In this document: one piece after another, positions 1 through 10,212 of the stretch
Layout of the letters: each line of letters starts with the position of its first letter
Position numbering within the stretch: the stretch's first letter is position 1
NCBI GenBank assembly: GCA_050084515.1
Contig: CM114271.1
Coordinates: 33,418,001 to 33,482,000 of the forward strand
Source of the DNA: Blasia pusilla
Lineage: Eukaryota; Marchantiophyta; Marchantiopsida; Blasiales
Reading direction: 5' to 3'
DNA length: 64,000 bases
Program-made: the position numbers and the translations under genes
Notes under the pieces: model-generated
Databases searched by the model: none
Told to the model about the DNA's origin: nothing
The model's input: only the letters and a program-made list of their open reading frames with translations

Positions 1-460
1 ATGCCCAATTGCATCAAAGACCTCCTTAGGGGTGGGCATGGCATACCTATCAGACTTCGTTTGCCGATTGATAGGTCGGTAATCTCCACACATTCGCCTA
101 TTCGTCCAGTTGCCATACATATCCTTCTTGGCGGGCATGACAATCATAGATGCATACTCTCCGTGCGACATCTCCACTAGTCCTTCTCCAACCAAGTCCT
201 GGCTCCTACTCTGAATCAGAGCCCTCTCCATGTCACTATACCTGTAGGATCGTCGAAAGATCGGCGTGTCATTTGATAACTCAATGCGGATCCCTAGACC
301 CTTTAGCGTACCCAAATCATGCAAACTAAATGCAAAATAGGTCCTATAACTCCTAAGGAACAGGTGTATCCGGCACCGCTCTCCTCTTGTCAGCTTAGGG
401 CCCATATCTGGCTCCCAAGTCTCCATCGTGACTACGGTAGGACTATTCGGCGCGGGTGAC
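1..460 (-). pseudogene. Reverse transcriptase N-terminal fragment of element A
   Basis: The minus strand is open for about 150 codons, from near 460 to the left edge of the window, and runs off it. The translated frame contains the typical gypsy RT entry region: a SDTPIF-like substrate (LSNDTPIFRRSYRYSD), then LVEMSHGEYASMIVMPAKK, then MCGDYRPINRQTKSDRYAMP and PTPKEVFDAIG. In this RT family the MCGDYRxxN motif is the conserved block before the catalytic palm; the YIDD box would lie beyond the edge. The stretch just before it (MGPKLTRGERCRIHLFLRSY) links RT to the methyltransferase domain. No stop was seen within this part, so it is the best preserved piece of element A. Confidence 0.85.
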
Positions 461-796
461 GGTGGTAGCTATGGTGCAAACCCATCTTGGACAATAGAAC
501 TCTCATTTCCATGTGCAGTATCCGGAACCACACTCGATGTTGTGGCTATGATCTCCTGGCATACTTGCAAAACATCTCTAGAAGTCCAAGGATGTCTCTC
601 CCCTAATGTGTCGATCTCCTCGAATCTTGCCTCCAGCCACTGCCTTAACCGTCCCGGTAGGCATGGGGCTCACCAACGCAACAGTTGTGATATGTCGCAT
701 CCTCAAACGACGTTGCTCAGCTACTCCTCAGCTGAAAATCCATGTCAAGGAGTTCAATTCCATCGCCTGATCCAAGACATGATGTCGTGATGCCTC

Positions 797-1780
797 TCAT
801 AGTGACGGTACTACCGTCACTCCTTCGGGGAATCCCATCGCTCGCTCTCGCTCATCGGCGTTGGGATCCACCAACCTCTGTACATGGTCATCCCAAACCA
901 AGCCAGTTCCGGCCTCCTTGAATGCATAGGAAGCGGGAAAACTCACCAATGCGGGAAAGGCTGTCCGTGGCCTGCCAATCCTGTTGATCACAGTCAACAG
1001 CGATTGATCATCTAGCCTCACTGCTTGGGATCGACGGCCCGGATCCAATATAGAATCCACCAACACTCGGAGGGGTGCTACACTCTCGCATATGCGCTCC
1101 GTAACACCTCGTGTGGTACCAAGTTGGTCCACCAAAGACGCAGGAAATGTGCTCGTGAACCCACACTCGCTGCATCTAACAACACTACCAAGCCGATCCA
1201 TGCGCGCACCTGATGTGCACTCGTCACTACTCGGGACCTTGAATCGCCCAAAATTGGCACATTCTCCAAAATGTATGCTGGAGAACAAGGCTGATGCCCC
1301 TGTAAATGTCGTAAGATCGACATCATCTCCCAAAACACCATGGAACGAGTGTCAGCTAACCCACTACCTTGTCCAGCACTCGATTGGTCTTGACATGGCC
1401 AACTACCAATGACCAAGTATATGGTCCCTACCCGCTCCAAGTCCTACGCCCCCAACAATGAAATGTCCCTCGATAGGGAACTCTGGTAACCCTGAATGGC
1501 GGACGTAGACAACAAGTCGGGAAAACGGAGGCATAACAGCACCACATGGTGAAGTGAAGCGCGCCTCACAACATCATCAATCTCCACATACAGGTTTTGT
1601 TGCACGCGCATTCTAGCATGCACAACAACAGCTAACACAATGCTGATCCCTCCAAAGAGATCCAACACCCGAATACCCTTCTCTAGGATGCACCACACAA
1701 TCGGGGTGGTGTCCAAAGGGGTCATAGCAGCACTCCTGTCTACTTGGGGTTCCTCTGACGCGTCACACTCTAGTGCAACC
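797..1780 (-). pseudogene. C5 cytosine DNA methyltransferase domain (DNMT3-like) inside retrotransposon pol
   Basis: The predicted role is transfer of a methyl group from S-adenosylmethionine to cytosine C5 in DNA. The minus strand shows the family motifs in their normal order: motif I (IRVLDLFGGISIVLA) near 1,660, an acidic strand LYVEIDD (1,590), motif IV with the catalytic Pro-Cys-Gln (VIGSWPCQDQS) near 1,395, motif VI (AYILENVPILGD) near 1,270, a motif VIII-like Arg block (SRAH..RLWWTNL) near 1,140, and a motif IX/X-like end (NADERERAMGFPEGVT) near 850. The RxR..WxNL and ERERxxGFP blocks resemble DNMT3-type enzymes more than DNMT1/CMT, which is inference from motif shape. Defects are an in-frame TAG just after 1,444 (before DLERVGT) and a frameshift near 1,075-1,100. 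Upstream it joins protease in one frame; downstream comes RT. Confidence 0.85.
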
Positions 1781-2209
1781 GTCTCGCTCTACGTGGTTTG
1801 CACATGCTCCATGGCTAAGGGTCCAAGCTCCTCGGTCGAGCCCCAAAGCGGCATCTCTCCTTCACGGACTAATGCGGCTATCATGATACTCCTCTGCATA
1901 GAAATGTCACGAATGGGAGTATCCTCTGCATGGACATGTCCCTCAATCAAATCACTAGGCCAAGTGATGGCACTGCTAAATGCTGCTTAGGTCGCCATCT
2001 CTCCTAGCCGTTGCTCAATCACTGCACTTGTGAACCGAATGGGTAATGAGCTAAGACGCCCATCACTTGACTAACATCCTGGTCTGTAGGACGCTGACTC
2101 CTCCTAGTAATCCAGGGAAAACCCCATCGGGTATAACATTGCTCCATCAACCAAGACGTCGTAGGACTTTGTATTAGTCACTATTGCCTTGGCTCGCACC
2201 ACGGACTCA
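1781..2209 (-). pseudogene. Linker between protease and methyltransferase, element A
   Basis: This minus-strand stretch continues the polyprotein frame between the protease-like region and methyltransferase motif I. Recognisable shared words with element C are AITW.SDLIEGH, GEMPLWGSTEE, ECDASEEP and TPLDTTPIVWC. Element D (48.5-48.9 kb) keeps a weaker version. Three in-frame stops occur; one lies where element C has Trp (MAWRKIF), consistent with a Trp codon changed to TAG. I recognise no domain of known function here. Confidence 0.6.
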
Positions 2210-2823
2210 TCTATAAGATGTCCCAGGCGAATCCTCACCACAACCTCCTATCGGGTGATATACAGTGTGGTACTCACTCCACCCAAGGATGTCTGTATCC
2301 GAAATGGACAACGCTTCACATCGGCTCTCGTCAAGCCCAATCCTCTGAATGACGCTTTCCCCAACATCAAGGGTTGCGCTCCTCAATCCAACAAGATTCG
2401 TTGCGGACTAAAAGCTCTACCTCCCCGACTCACCAATTAGAAGATCTCTCCCCGATTATCTAGCAATAAAATACCAAGAGAAACCATGGCATGCTCTATT
2501 GTGGGTCTAGCGGGCATCTCCGCCATCCTAGCAGCCGCAGCTTGCCATAAATCTAACGTGGACGGCCCGAGCATGCGCTCCAAGGGAAAGTCCATCATTT
2601 CCTCTACAATCACCTCTGAATGTGATGCAGGAACTCCAACTTCACGCTCACATAGCGTAGCGGCCAACTGAGAAACCTTGGCGGGCGTACCTCCCAACGT
2701 CCTAACATCGGAAGCAGAAAATAAAGGAGCGCGATACACAAGGGTGGCCGCCCCCAACAACGTGCTTGACACATGCCCCTCTTGAGCATCAGTAATAGGA
2801 GTCATCGCACTCGCTTTTCCCAT
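2210..2823 (-). pseudogene. Retropepsin-like protease region of element A
   Basis: This is the minus-strand polyprotein region expected to process gag-pol. The open part starts with an ATG at 2,823 and runs through LLDNRGEIF to a TAA at 2,437; the same frame continues as FSPQRILLD, stop, GAQPLMLGKASF. The D-x-G-A signature of an aspartic protease sits at 2,377-2,388, with the second codon now TGA; element D has LLDLGA at the same place. A later conserved block, SYDVLVDGAMLYPMGFSLDY, may be the distal part of the fold. Start codon choice means little because it is part of a polyprotein. The identification rests on the D-x-G-A block and its position between gag and RT. Confidence 0.6.
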
Positions 2824-3200
2824 CGCCCTCTATGCTTGCACATCAACAACATCACCAACTCTCTAGGAACTTTGATCAGGACCTATCCATAGGGTCCTCA
2901 TTGCCTCAAACAATGTGAAAGATTGAGAAAGCCTAGTATGTTTCCTTGCTTCCCCTCGCTGTGGATCCAACTCTACGGCTGCTCCACGTGTCACAACTAT
3001 GGCGGCCTCCATCTAGGCAACCCCGCACATCCAACCAAGATCCTCCATATCTCAAGCTGCTCCATATAATGTCGATGCCACAGATCCGGCATCGGGTAAT
3101 CTCAATGCCATAGCAACAATCTGCTCCTGTAGCTGATGTATCTGAGCAACCATCCTAGCCTCACGCCCGGCGTCTCCCTTGATGCATCTAGGGAGACGCG

Positions 3201-4690
3201 TCAAGGGAGTGGTAGGACTCTACCTCCTCCACGGGTAGCTCCACCACCTTGTCGGGCAACTCCAGCTCCTTGTCCCCCAACGGGACCACCTGGTGCACGA
3301 TCTCTAGGCCCACTCGGACCGACTACTTGCTCTAGCGCCCTCTCTGGCCCTCGGTCCGGACGTAACTCAGGATGTAAACTGAAACACCTCGCGCGTGTAT
3401 GACCATACCTCTGACAATAGTCAAACTGATAACCTCTTGGTATAGCACCATCTCCTCCTCCATGATGAGGCACATGTCCATGACACTAACGAGTGCAATC
3501 ACGTTGATGATAGGCTCCACCACATGACCAACAAGTAATCGTAGGCAGCTACTACTGAGCCGCATACGAAGGCGCACGTCTCTATGGCACAGCCTCCTGA
3601 TATCCTCCCTGAGCTCGTGGTGCCACATTCGACCTATCTCGGAGTCCATGTTGTTGCACAGGTGGTGCAGACAATCGTGACTGCTCTCACCCGGAACCCA
3701 TGGTGGCTATGCTCTCCTCCGCTATGTTGCGCTTAATGTTCTCAGTAGTCCTAAAAAAATCTCTCAACATAGGGGAGGTATTCATAAGAAGCATCCCCCC
3801 GCACTCCTGTCCGTAGGGTCTGGTCGAGCATCGCGTACCATGATTGGATAGCCTGAGCCTCTGTCACTACTGAGTGACGTTGATCAACCGGCACAAGCGA
3901 GTATAAGCCTCAGGAAAAGTCTCACCCGCGCGCCTCTAGAAGTCGTGGATGCTTTGCAACTTCTCCGTTCGTATCCCCTAGTAGCTCGCCCTCAACTCAG
4001 CAAAGAACTCAACCACGGGGTTGAACCTGGGACGAATCCGACTAGACGGTGCAATTGCTCTAGTGCGAGTGACCCCTCCTAAAACATCACAAGTAGAAGA
4101 GGAAGTAGCCTCTCTTGACTCCTCCTTCTCATCTGGGAATGGCTCCATCCATGACACATAGTGTGGGTCATAGTAGATTTGCCATGCTTCAATCTCCTTG
4201 GCATATCTGTGGGAGAACTCATGGTAATCGTCCATGGGCGCCCCCTCTAAATATTGGAACATACCGTTCCATGCTGTAAACGGGTTGAACTCTCTAGAGT
4301 TCCTAGCGTGCTGTAAGTCACACCAACTCCTAAACTCCGCAATGAAGTCGTGTAGCTCTATAGTACGTATAGCACCCGAAAACCTACGCAATCCTCTACC
4401 CCGATCGTCCATCTCGTACGCCCAAATGGTAGGACCACTCAATGTGTATGGTGGATCACTAACACACTCCTCTATATGCTCCCCCTTGTCTGAAGACACT
4501 ATAGAAGGAGATCGAGGTGGCCTCTCACGTGGAGATCCTCAAAACCTCGCACCACTCCGGCTAAACTCTCCAGAGCTACTCTCAGGTCCACTACCTTGCC
4601 TCTCAAAATCCCGAAAGGACGCAATGATGGCCCTCGTGTCCCTCTCACATGATCACTCTCAATCTCACGAGTAATCCCTCAATCACTCAA
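3201..4690 (-). pseudogene. gag-like region with zinc knuckle, element A
   Basis: The minus strand codes for a probable capsid/nucleocapsid precursor. The 173-codon open piece at 4,499-3,978 includes EFRSWCDLQH, MFQYLEGAPMDDYHEFSHRY and ends RFNPVVEFFAELRASY; the frame then continues past two TAG codons, both probably former Trp, as GIRTEKLQSIHDF and RRAGETFPEAYT, a phrase typical of gypsy gag. A CCHC-like knuckle, DYCQRYGHTRARC, lies near 3,385-3,425 and has lost its first Cys (Phe instead). The frame upstream to about 4,680 is also gag-like, with one TGA. It is broken and not expected to be expressed as a full protein. Confidence 0.65.
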
Positions 4691-5552
4691 ACTAAACATG
4701 CGGCACTTAATCTACACTCTCTCACTGAGACGTGTGTTGTGCGACAACAAGCAGCGTGGTGCGGAAAATCAACCGATCTATCATCTCATCGACAAACCAT
4801 CCTCAACTCTGGACATTCCATAGAGGTCTATGTCCCCTAAGCCCATACATCATCAATGCTCCTACCATGAGCACAAAACCCAATATCCCAAATAACTTCC
4901 CAATACACGAAAATCCCTTATACGTGCAGGGTAAGAGACCAGAATGGCTAACCTGACAATAATGTCGATGTGACTCCTCGGCAACTGCAAATCTCGACCC
5001 CAACTCGGTCGTGGAGACAACTCCTCCAATAAGCAAGTTGTACTCCTCTTGTACTGACGCTGCTCAAACCTCCTCGATGTGTGGTGCAGGTCTGCACATC
5101 AAGGAGGTAACGACGACGGCCGCCGCCGTCATGGCAGCTTGTTTAGGGTTTGAACAATTTAACCCTAAGAATTGCCTAGAAATGGGGGTTTTGTAAGATT
5201 GACCATAACTTTTTTCTCGCAACTCTGCGCACCGTCTATTGCACAGCATGCAAAGCTTCACGATCTACGATGGCATCAAAAAATATTTTGAATCGGACAT
5301 TCTAGTAAAAACTGAGGGGGACTCTCGTAAAGCCCAATGTCTCTTCCTCCTACACAAAATTTGACAGCGCTTCCGCGTTGATTTCTCCCAACAAAAATGT
5401 AAAATCTGTGAAAATAAAAATCAGCAACCTACATGGTGCTCTCGAGAGCACCGGAATGGGGCAACCTGCCCCCATACTCAATCCCTATCAAAAATTGGGC
5501 AGCGCTGTCGTATAGTAAAATTAGCCAGTGTGTAAACTCCTTCCTCGTTAAG
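4691..5552. other. Non-coding flank of element A; 18-bp palindrome
   Basis: No gene is seen. This may hold the 5' leader and LTR of element A, but I could not define ends. It contains a perfect 18-bp palindrome at 5,435-5,452 (GGTGCTCTCGAGAGCACC) and the word ACAGCGCTTCCGCG near 5,363, which recurs near 10,998. Confidence 0.4.
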
Positions 5553-6091
5553 TGTTAGATAGAGTTTTATTAGTATTAAGTAAATTAACTTAGGAAAAGG
5601 AAATTCCCATATTTAAACCTCTTTATGGTGTCTCTTTTATGCGGGCCAAACTTTAGGAAAAGGAGTAATAAATAAAAGATGACTTTATAAAAGTAAAATA
5701 ATGAGGTTGGTGCTTTAATGAAAAGCAAAAGTAGGCTTGGTTGGTGGCTAAGTTAGTTAGGGTAATTTGGAAAATATCAAATGGGTAAAAGAGGATATTT
5801 TAGAAGAGATAAGAGGAAATCTACTTGTGTCCAAATATGATTGGCTAAGCCTTGAGAGGAAGCCATGTGGCACAAGATAAGATTAGTTCTATTTCGTACT
5901 CTTGTGGATCTCTTGTGAGTATATAAAGAGGAGGGACCTTCAAGGGTTCATCACCTTCTATTCCACATCTTGAGTCTCTCGTGTCACTCTTGAGTGCATA
6001 GCTTTAGTATTGCTTGCTCTTCCAATAAGAGTGGATCACCCTCTTAGGAGAGAAACTTTACCATTATCTATTCTTCGAGAGGTTTCTAAAG
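5553..6091 (+). repeat. R3: LTR-like sequence with TATA box
   Basis: The block may begin with TGTTAGATAG near 5,553 and has a TATA motif, TATATAAAG, at 5,920-5,928. Parts of it recur at 10,213-10,470: the 5,603-5,650 segment (GAAATTCCCAT.TTTAAACC) and the segment ending at 6,088 (ATTCTTC.AGAGGTTTCTA). It looks like an LTR fragment of a different element lying directly against the element-B LTR. The class is uncertain. Confidence 0.5.
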
Positions 6092-7089
6092 TGTCGCGAC
6101 CCTCATGACCAAACCAGTGCCAAGCGGAACAACGGAACATTAGCGGGCTCATGCTAAGATGGTTTGTAAGTTGGAGTAGTCTCGAAGAAGAGACAAGAGA
6201 CGAGACACGAGCGAGGCTTTACGTTTCAGATGTTGTGGTCACAACCGAGAAACCTGGACCAAATGCGGAATAAGACTTGAAAGGAGTCGAGTCTAGAAAG
6301 TGGGTTGCCAAAGGAAGAATCCGGATTTGGAACGCCACTAGCGTTTGAGAGTTTCCGACTATATTTATAACCATAAATTTTAGCGCCAAGATACGTTTGG
6401 ATTAAACAAGAAGGCGTTGGAAGGCTTATGGAAAGCCGGTTCAAACGCACTAAAGATCTCTGCAAATGCATAAGCAGCGACTGAGAAACAACCCGGAAAC
6501 GACTGTAAGTAGAGTCGGGTTGAGGGCCACAATGAAGGGCCCAACCCTCCTTTTCCAAAAAGGGGGGGATTATTGGAGAACCCTAGAAGTACTAGTAAGG
6601 GGGAAGGTCTCCGAGAGTGCTTGGAACTCCAACCCCTCTTTGGGTGACATGGGGCGGCTCAAGGGCATGGAACGGATCGAGAGTTTGGGGTTGGGTTGGA
6701 AAACTTGAACCAAGTCTACGGAGGCGATTTTAGACATCCCTCTTGGATTTCACCCCGCAACTCAATTACTTGGGTCTCAGATTCGAACTCGCACGAGGTC
6801 CGTTGAACAGTTGGGATCGCGCGCAAGTGCCGTTTTAGGTTCCTGGACTAATCAGGAAGTCTGTTCCAAGTCTTGAAGGACTTGCCATGTTTTGGAAACT
6901 AGGAATTAAGGAAGGTTGAGATTGATGAGACGCCGAGTTGAGAACTTGGTGGGTTGGAACGCTGGTTGGCCCGGACCCGACTAACAAGAGTGCGTGTTTG
7001 GGTGCAGATCAGCGATGAGATCGTGTCCTTCTGAACGTACCCTTCCGCAACAGTAAAGATTGACGTTCAAGGAGAGTAGGGGCGCAACA
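6092..7089 (+). repeat. 5' LTR of element B (family L2)
   Basis: This 998-bp repeat starts TGTCGCGACCCTCATGACC and ends GGGGCGCAACA, so it has the TG...CA ends of an LTR, and a primer binding site follows after two bases. A 1,008-bp relative lies inverted at 24,157-25,164, starting TGTCACGACCCTCAT, with matching landmarks throughout (ACTAGCGTTTG, GGTTGAGGGCCA.AATGAAGG, AGAAGTACTA.TAAGGGGGA). A 3' LTR was not found at the right end of element B. Confidence 0.85.
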
Positions 7090-7091
7090 AG

Positions 7092-7103
7092 TGGTATCAG
7101 AGC
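7092..7103 (+). other. Primer binding site, initiator tRNA-Met
   Basis: TGGTATCAGAGC lies two bases after the LTR end. It is the standard complement of the 3' end of plant initiator tRNA-Met, which primes minus-strand DNA synthesis in many plant LTR elements. Confidence 0.9.
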
Positions 7104-7235
7104 AAGTCCTTGGTGAGCGAGAACTTGGGGTCGTGGGATCAATCGAACGCTTGGGAAAACTCAAGGTAGCGGCTAGACTCAGACGCTTGAGGAGGGACGC
7201 AAGAAACGAGGAGGGGATCTGAGTGAGTTGGCTTG

Positions 7236-8290
7236 AAAATGGCGATCGAAGGAGAACAACCCAAGAAGCGCCAAATCAAGCGACGTGAACCAAGAGAGGA
7301 ACCAATGCCGGACCGTGAAGCTACGGAGAAGACGGAGACTCCCGAAGAGTTGAACGCCAGTCGTGAGGACGTTCCAGAGGTGAATCCTTCTGTGGGGCCA
7401 TCGGCCCAAAATCAAGGGAACGGACCGAGTCAAGCCAGACGTTGGACTTGTTGAAGCTGTTGGTGGAGCAGATGTCCCAGCAAAGCAAGCGGATTGTAGA
7501 GTTAGAGGCCACCCAAACTCCGGGTGTGGGTTAAAAGCTCTGCAATACAATCGTGCCGACGCCATTCATTTGGGGTGGGCGCCATGAAAGTGAAGGATTT
7601 CTTACTAAACAGAATCGCATTTGCCGAGCGCGCAAAGCGGGCAGGCGAGCAGGACAAGGTGACGGTAGCCGTTACTTTCCTGAAGGATCATGCACTACAA
7701 TGGTGGACAACTCAACAAGAGGAATATCTGGCCGGCGAGTCACCTCTCAGTTGGGAGGAGTTTAAGGTGTTGATTGGGGATCGATTCACTCTGGAGTACC
7801 AAGGGTTGCGTGACACGGTGGAATGCGTGCGGATGCGACAAAGTGGTTCCTTAAGCGCGTATGTGAGGGAGTTTAGTGCAAAACTGACTTCTGTTCCAAA
7901 GATGGATGAGCACGCAAAGAAGGCTATCTTCATTAGTGGACTCAAGCCGAGCACTGAAAAGGCCCTTTACCGAATGCCGACGCTGCCAGATACATGCGCG
8001 GATCTTTTGAAGCTAGCGGAGAGGATTGGGGACGATGAGGTCCAAAGCCAGAAACCCTTTGAGTCAAAAGGTTTTTTGAAGAAGTCGAAAATAAGGAGAC
8101 GTTCAAAAGAGTCTGGAGTGGGGGCCAGCACGATCCAAGAGAGTCGTCTGCCCGGGCAGCAAACGAGTGGAACTTCATGCGAAGCCGAGAGGAGGACAGC
8201 ACCCGAAGTCATGGAACGGCAAGGTCATATGCTACAACTGTGGCGAACCGGGGCACCTGGCGAAAGTGTGTTCAAAACCGAAGGTTAGTA
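7236..8290 (+). pseudogene. gag and zinc knuckle of element B
   Basis: An N-terminal charged segment starts at ATG 7,239 (MAIEGEQPKKRQIK) and is cut by frame changes. The main capsid-like region is open at 7,524-8,288: VTFLKDHALQWW, LSWEEFKVLIGDRFTLEYQ, MRQSGSLSAYVREFSAKLTS and AIFISGLKPSTEKALY, which are landmarks of the plant retrotransposon gag domain. The nucleocapsid knuckle VICYNCGEPGHLAKVC (C-x2-C-x4-H-x4-C, complete) lies near 8,224-8,275 in the next frame, so a shift separates it from capsid. Confidence 0.85.
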
Positions 8291-8900
8291 ATGGGAGTAT
8301 GATTGTGTTTTCTGCTAAGCATCTGTTGGCGGCTGATCTCGAGACATCCCTCCAGGTCACCAAGAGGACGCACAATTTGGTGTACCTAAGATCCAAGATT
8401 GCTGATTGCGATGTGTTGTTGCTCGTGGATACAGGTGCTTCGCACTCCTTCCTAAGCCCGAGAATCGTGAAGGAACTGGGGTTGTCTACCTCTAAGGCGG
8501 ATGAGCCCATTTGAGTAGGATTTTCAGGAGGCAAGTCTCATCGGACTTCTGAATTGGTCTTGGGTTTGACTATAGGATGCGGGGTATTCGAGTTGAAGGA
8601 GAATTTCACTGTGTGCGAAATGGATGGCATTGACGGAGTCTTGGGTAATACCTTCCTAGATGCGTATGAGGTGGAGTTAAGATGTAGACCCTTGAGGTTG
8701 AGCGTCTTGCTAAAAGGAAAACGGTTACAGGTGCGGTTGGTCCGTGAGGTTCCGGCGAAAAAGGAGTTAGTGAACTCGATTACAAGGAGGAGCATGACCG
8801 AGTTGGAGGATGGATTTCTCTGCTTGATGAGACAAGTGGAGGAGACTACAAGCAGAATCACGCAGAGATCGAGACACGCTTCAAGGAAATCCCAGAACCA
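8280..8900 (+). pseudogene. Aspartic protease region of element B
   Basis: The frame carrying the zinc knuckle continues into CDVLLLVDTGASHSFLS (8,406-8,456), whose D-T-G-A is the catalytic signature of a retropepsin. A TGA at 8,512-8,514 interrupts the frame; beyond it the same domain continues with LVLGLTIGCGVFELKENF and DGIDGVLGNTFLDAY, the second conserved half (a hydrophobic-Gly box). A further shift separates it from RT at about 8,890. Expected function was polyprotein processing. Confidence 0.8.
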
Positions 8901-9850
8901 CTCCAGGAAGTGGTCAAGGAGTTTGAGGATGTCTTGACAAATGAGCTTCCGACTGAATTGCCGCCACATAGAGCCGTCGATCATAAGATGGAGATCATAC
9001 CTGGTTCCCAACCGCCTTCAAAAGCACCATATAGGTTGAATCAAGAGGAACTTCTTGAGTTGAAAAGGCAGTTAAGTGAGCTCTTGGAAAAGGGTTACAT
9101 TAGGACTAGCAAGTCACCTTATGGAGCACCAGTTCTTTTTGTAAAGAAGAAGGATGGAAAGATGAGGCTGTATGTTGATTACCGTGCGCTAAATAAAGTG
9201 ACGGTTCGGAACAATTATCCTCTTCCGAGGATAGATGATCTCTTTGATAGGCTGGCAGGCGCGAGATATTTCAGTAGGATTGACTTGAAGTCAGGATATT
9301 ACCAGATCCGGATTGCCGAGGCTGATGTGGAGAAGATTGCGTGTAGGACAAGATACGGTTCCTTTGAGTTTGTAGTGATGCCTTTCGGTCTATGTAACGC
9401 GCCTCCGACGTTCACCACATTGATGAACTCCATTTTTCACAAGGAAATGGATGAGTATGTTATCATCTATATTGATGACATACTTATCTATTCGAAGTCA
9501 CTAGAGGAGCACGTTCGACATGTGAGACCGGTCAGCAAATCAGCTGTATGCGAATGTAGAGAAGAGCAAATTTGGTTTGAGCAAGATCAAATTCTTGGGT
9601 CACGTGGTCAGTGCAGATGGCATCAGTCCAGACATGGAGAAGGTGAAAGCGATTGTCGAGTGGGAACCCCCATCCACTGTAAAGGGGATGAGAAGGTTCA
9701 TAGGTGCGGTGCAGTTCTATCGCACTTATGTGAAAAACTTTTCGGGAATTGTGAGACCTCTCACGGATTGGACAGCAAAGTTTGCCAACACGACTTGGAC
9801 CCAGAAAGTTAATGAGGCATTCAGCCGAGTGAAGCAGATTCTATCGTAGG
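8895..9850 (+). pseudogene. Reverse transcriptase of element B
   Basis: The 300-codon open piece from 8,910 covers most of the RT: SKAPYRLNQEELLELKRQL, GYIRTSKSPYGAPVLFVKKK, LYVDYRALNKVTVRNNYPLP, YFSRIDLKSGYYQIRI, FVVMPFGLCNAPPTF and the catalytic YVIIYIDDILIYS near 9,460-9,495. The usual Cys in RLCVDYRALN is Tyr here. A frameshift near 9,528 moves the C-terminal part into another frame (KIKFLGHVVSADGISPDMEK and MRRFIGAVQFYRTYVKNF, 9,577-9,849), ended by a TAG at 9,847. The catalytic core itself is intact, but the gene is broken. Confidence 0.9.
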
Positions 9851-10212
9851 AACCAGTATTGAAGCTGCCGGAGTTTGACAAACCATTCGAAGTGCATACC
9901 GATGCTAGTGATTTCGCGGTTGCAAGAATGTTGGTGCAAGAAGGGAGACCTGTAGCATAAGAGAGCAAGAAGCTTAGCGATACTGAAAGGAGATGGCCCA
10001 CTCATGAGAAAGAGTTGTTTGCGGTGGTACATTGCTTGAGGAAGTGGCCGCATGATCTAGGGCTCCACAGGACTCGAGTATTCACCGATAATATATCACT
10101 CAAGTATTTTGAGACCCAGGATCGAGTGACACCGAAACAACTACGATGGCATGATACCTTGGCGCTGATGGATAGTGAGTTGATTCACAAGGCTTTTCGG
10201 AAGCCGTTCGAA
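9851..10212 (+). pseudogene. RNase H of element B, truncated
   Basis: The frame after the RT C-terminus reads LPEFDKPFEVHTDASDFAV, then a TAA at 9,958-9,960, then ESKKLSDTERRWPTHEKELF and WPHDLGLHRTRVFTDNISLK, the landmarks of gypsy RNase H (catalytic D of HTDAS, E of HEKEL, D of FTDN). The ORF from 10,015 is open to 10,278 but its last 20 or so codons read into repeat R3. The domain is cut before integrase. Confidence 0.85.

Larger units (their letters stand above)
1..4690 (-). mobile_element. Element A: Ty3/gypsy relic carrying a DNA methyltransferase
   Basis: Read on the minus strand, this stretch gives, in order, a gag-like region (about 4,680-3,500), a zinc knuckle (about 3,420), a retropepsin-like region (2,823-2,210), a linker, a C5 cytosine methyltransferase domain (1,780-797) and the N-terminal part of a reverse transcriptase (about 460 to the window edge). 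The order gag-PR-RT is that of a Ty3/gypsy polyprotein, with the methyltransferase placed between PR and RT. Several in-frame stops and at least one frameshift show that the copy is dead. The rest of RT, RNase H and integrase should lie left of the window. I could not identify its LTRs. Elements C (13.4-17.8 kb) and D (47.9-49.1 kb) are relatives. Confidence 0.85.
7092..10212 (+). mobile_element. Element B: Ty3/gypsy internal region, truncated
   Basis: Downstream of the L2 LTR and primer site come leader, gag, zinc knuckle, protease, RT and RNase H in the standard gypsy order. The element stops inside or just after RNase H (WHDTLALMDSELIHKAF near 10,190) and the next bases (from 10,213) belong to repeat R3. 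Integrase, any chromodomain and the 3' LTR are absent. Frame changes separate gag from zinc knuckle/protease, RT from its C-terminal part (near 9,528), and stop codons interrupt protease (8,513) and RNase H (9,958). It lacks the methyltransferase of elements A, C and D and has a different gag, so it is a separate family. Confidence 0.9.

Noticed and set aside
5553-7089. A single 1.5-kb LTR for element B starting at 5,553
   Set aside because: The related LTR at 24,157-25,164 begins with TGTCACGACCC, equivalent to 6,092, so the LTR is about 1.0 kb and 5,553-6,091 is another repeat.
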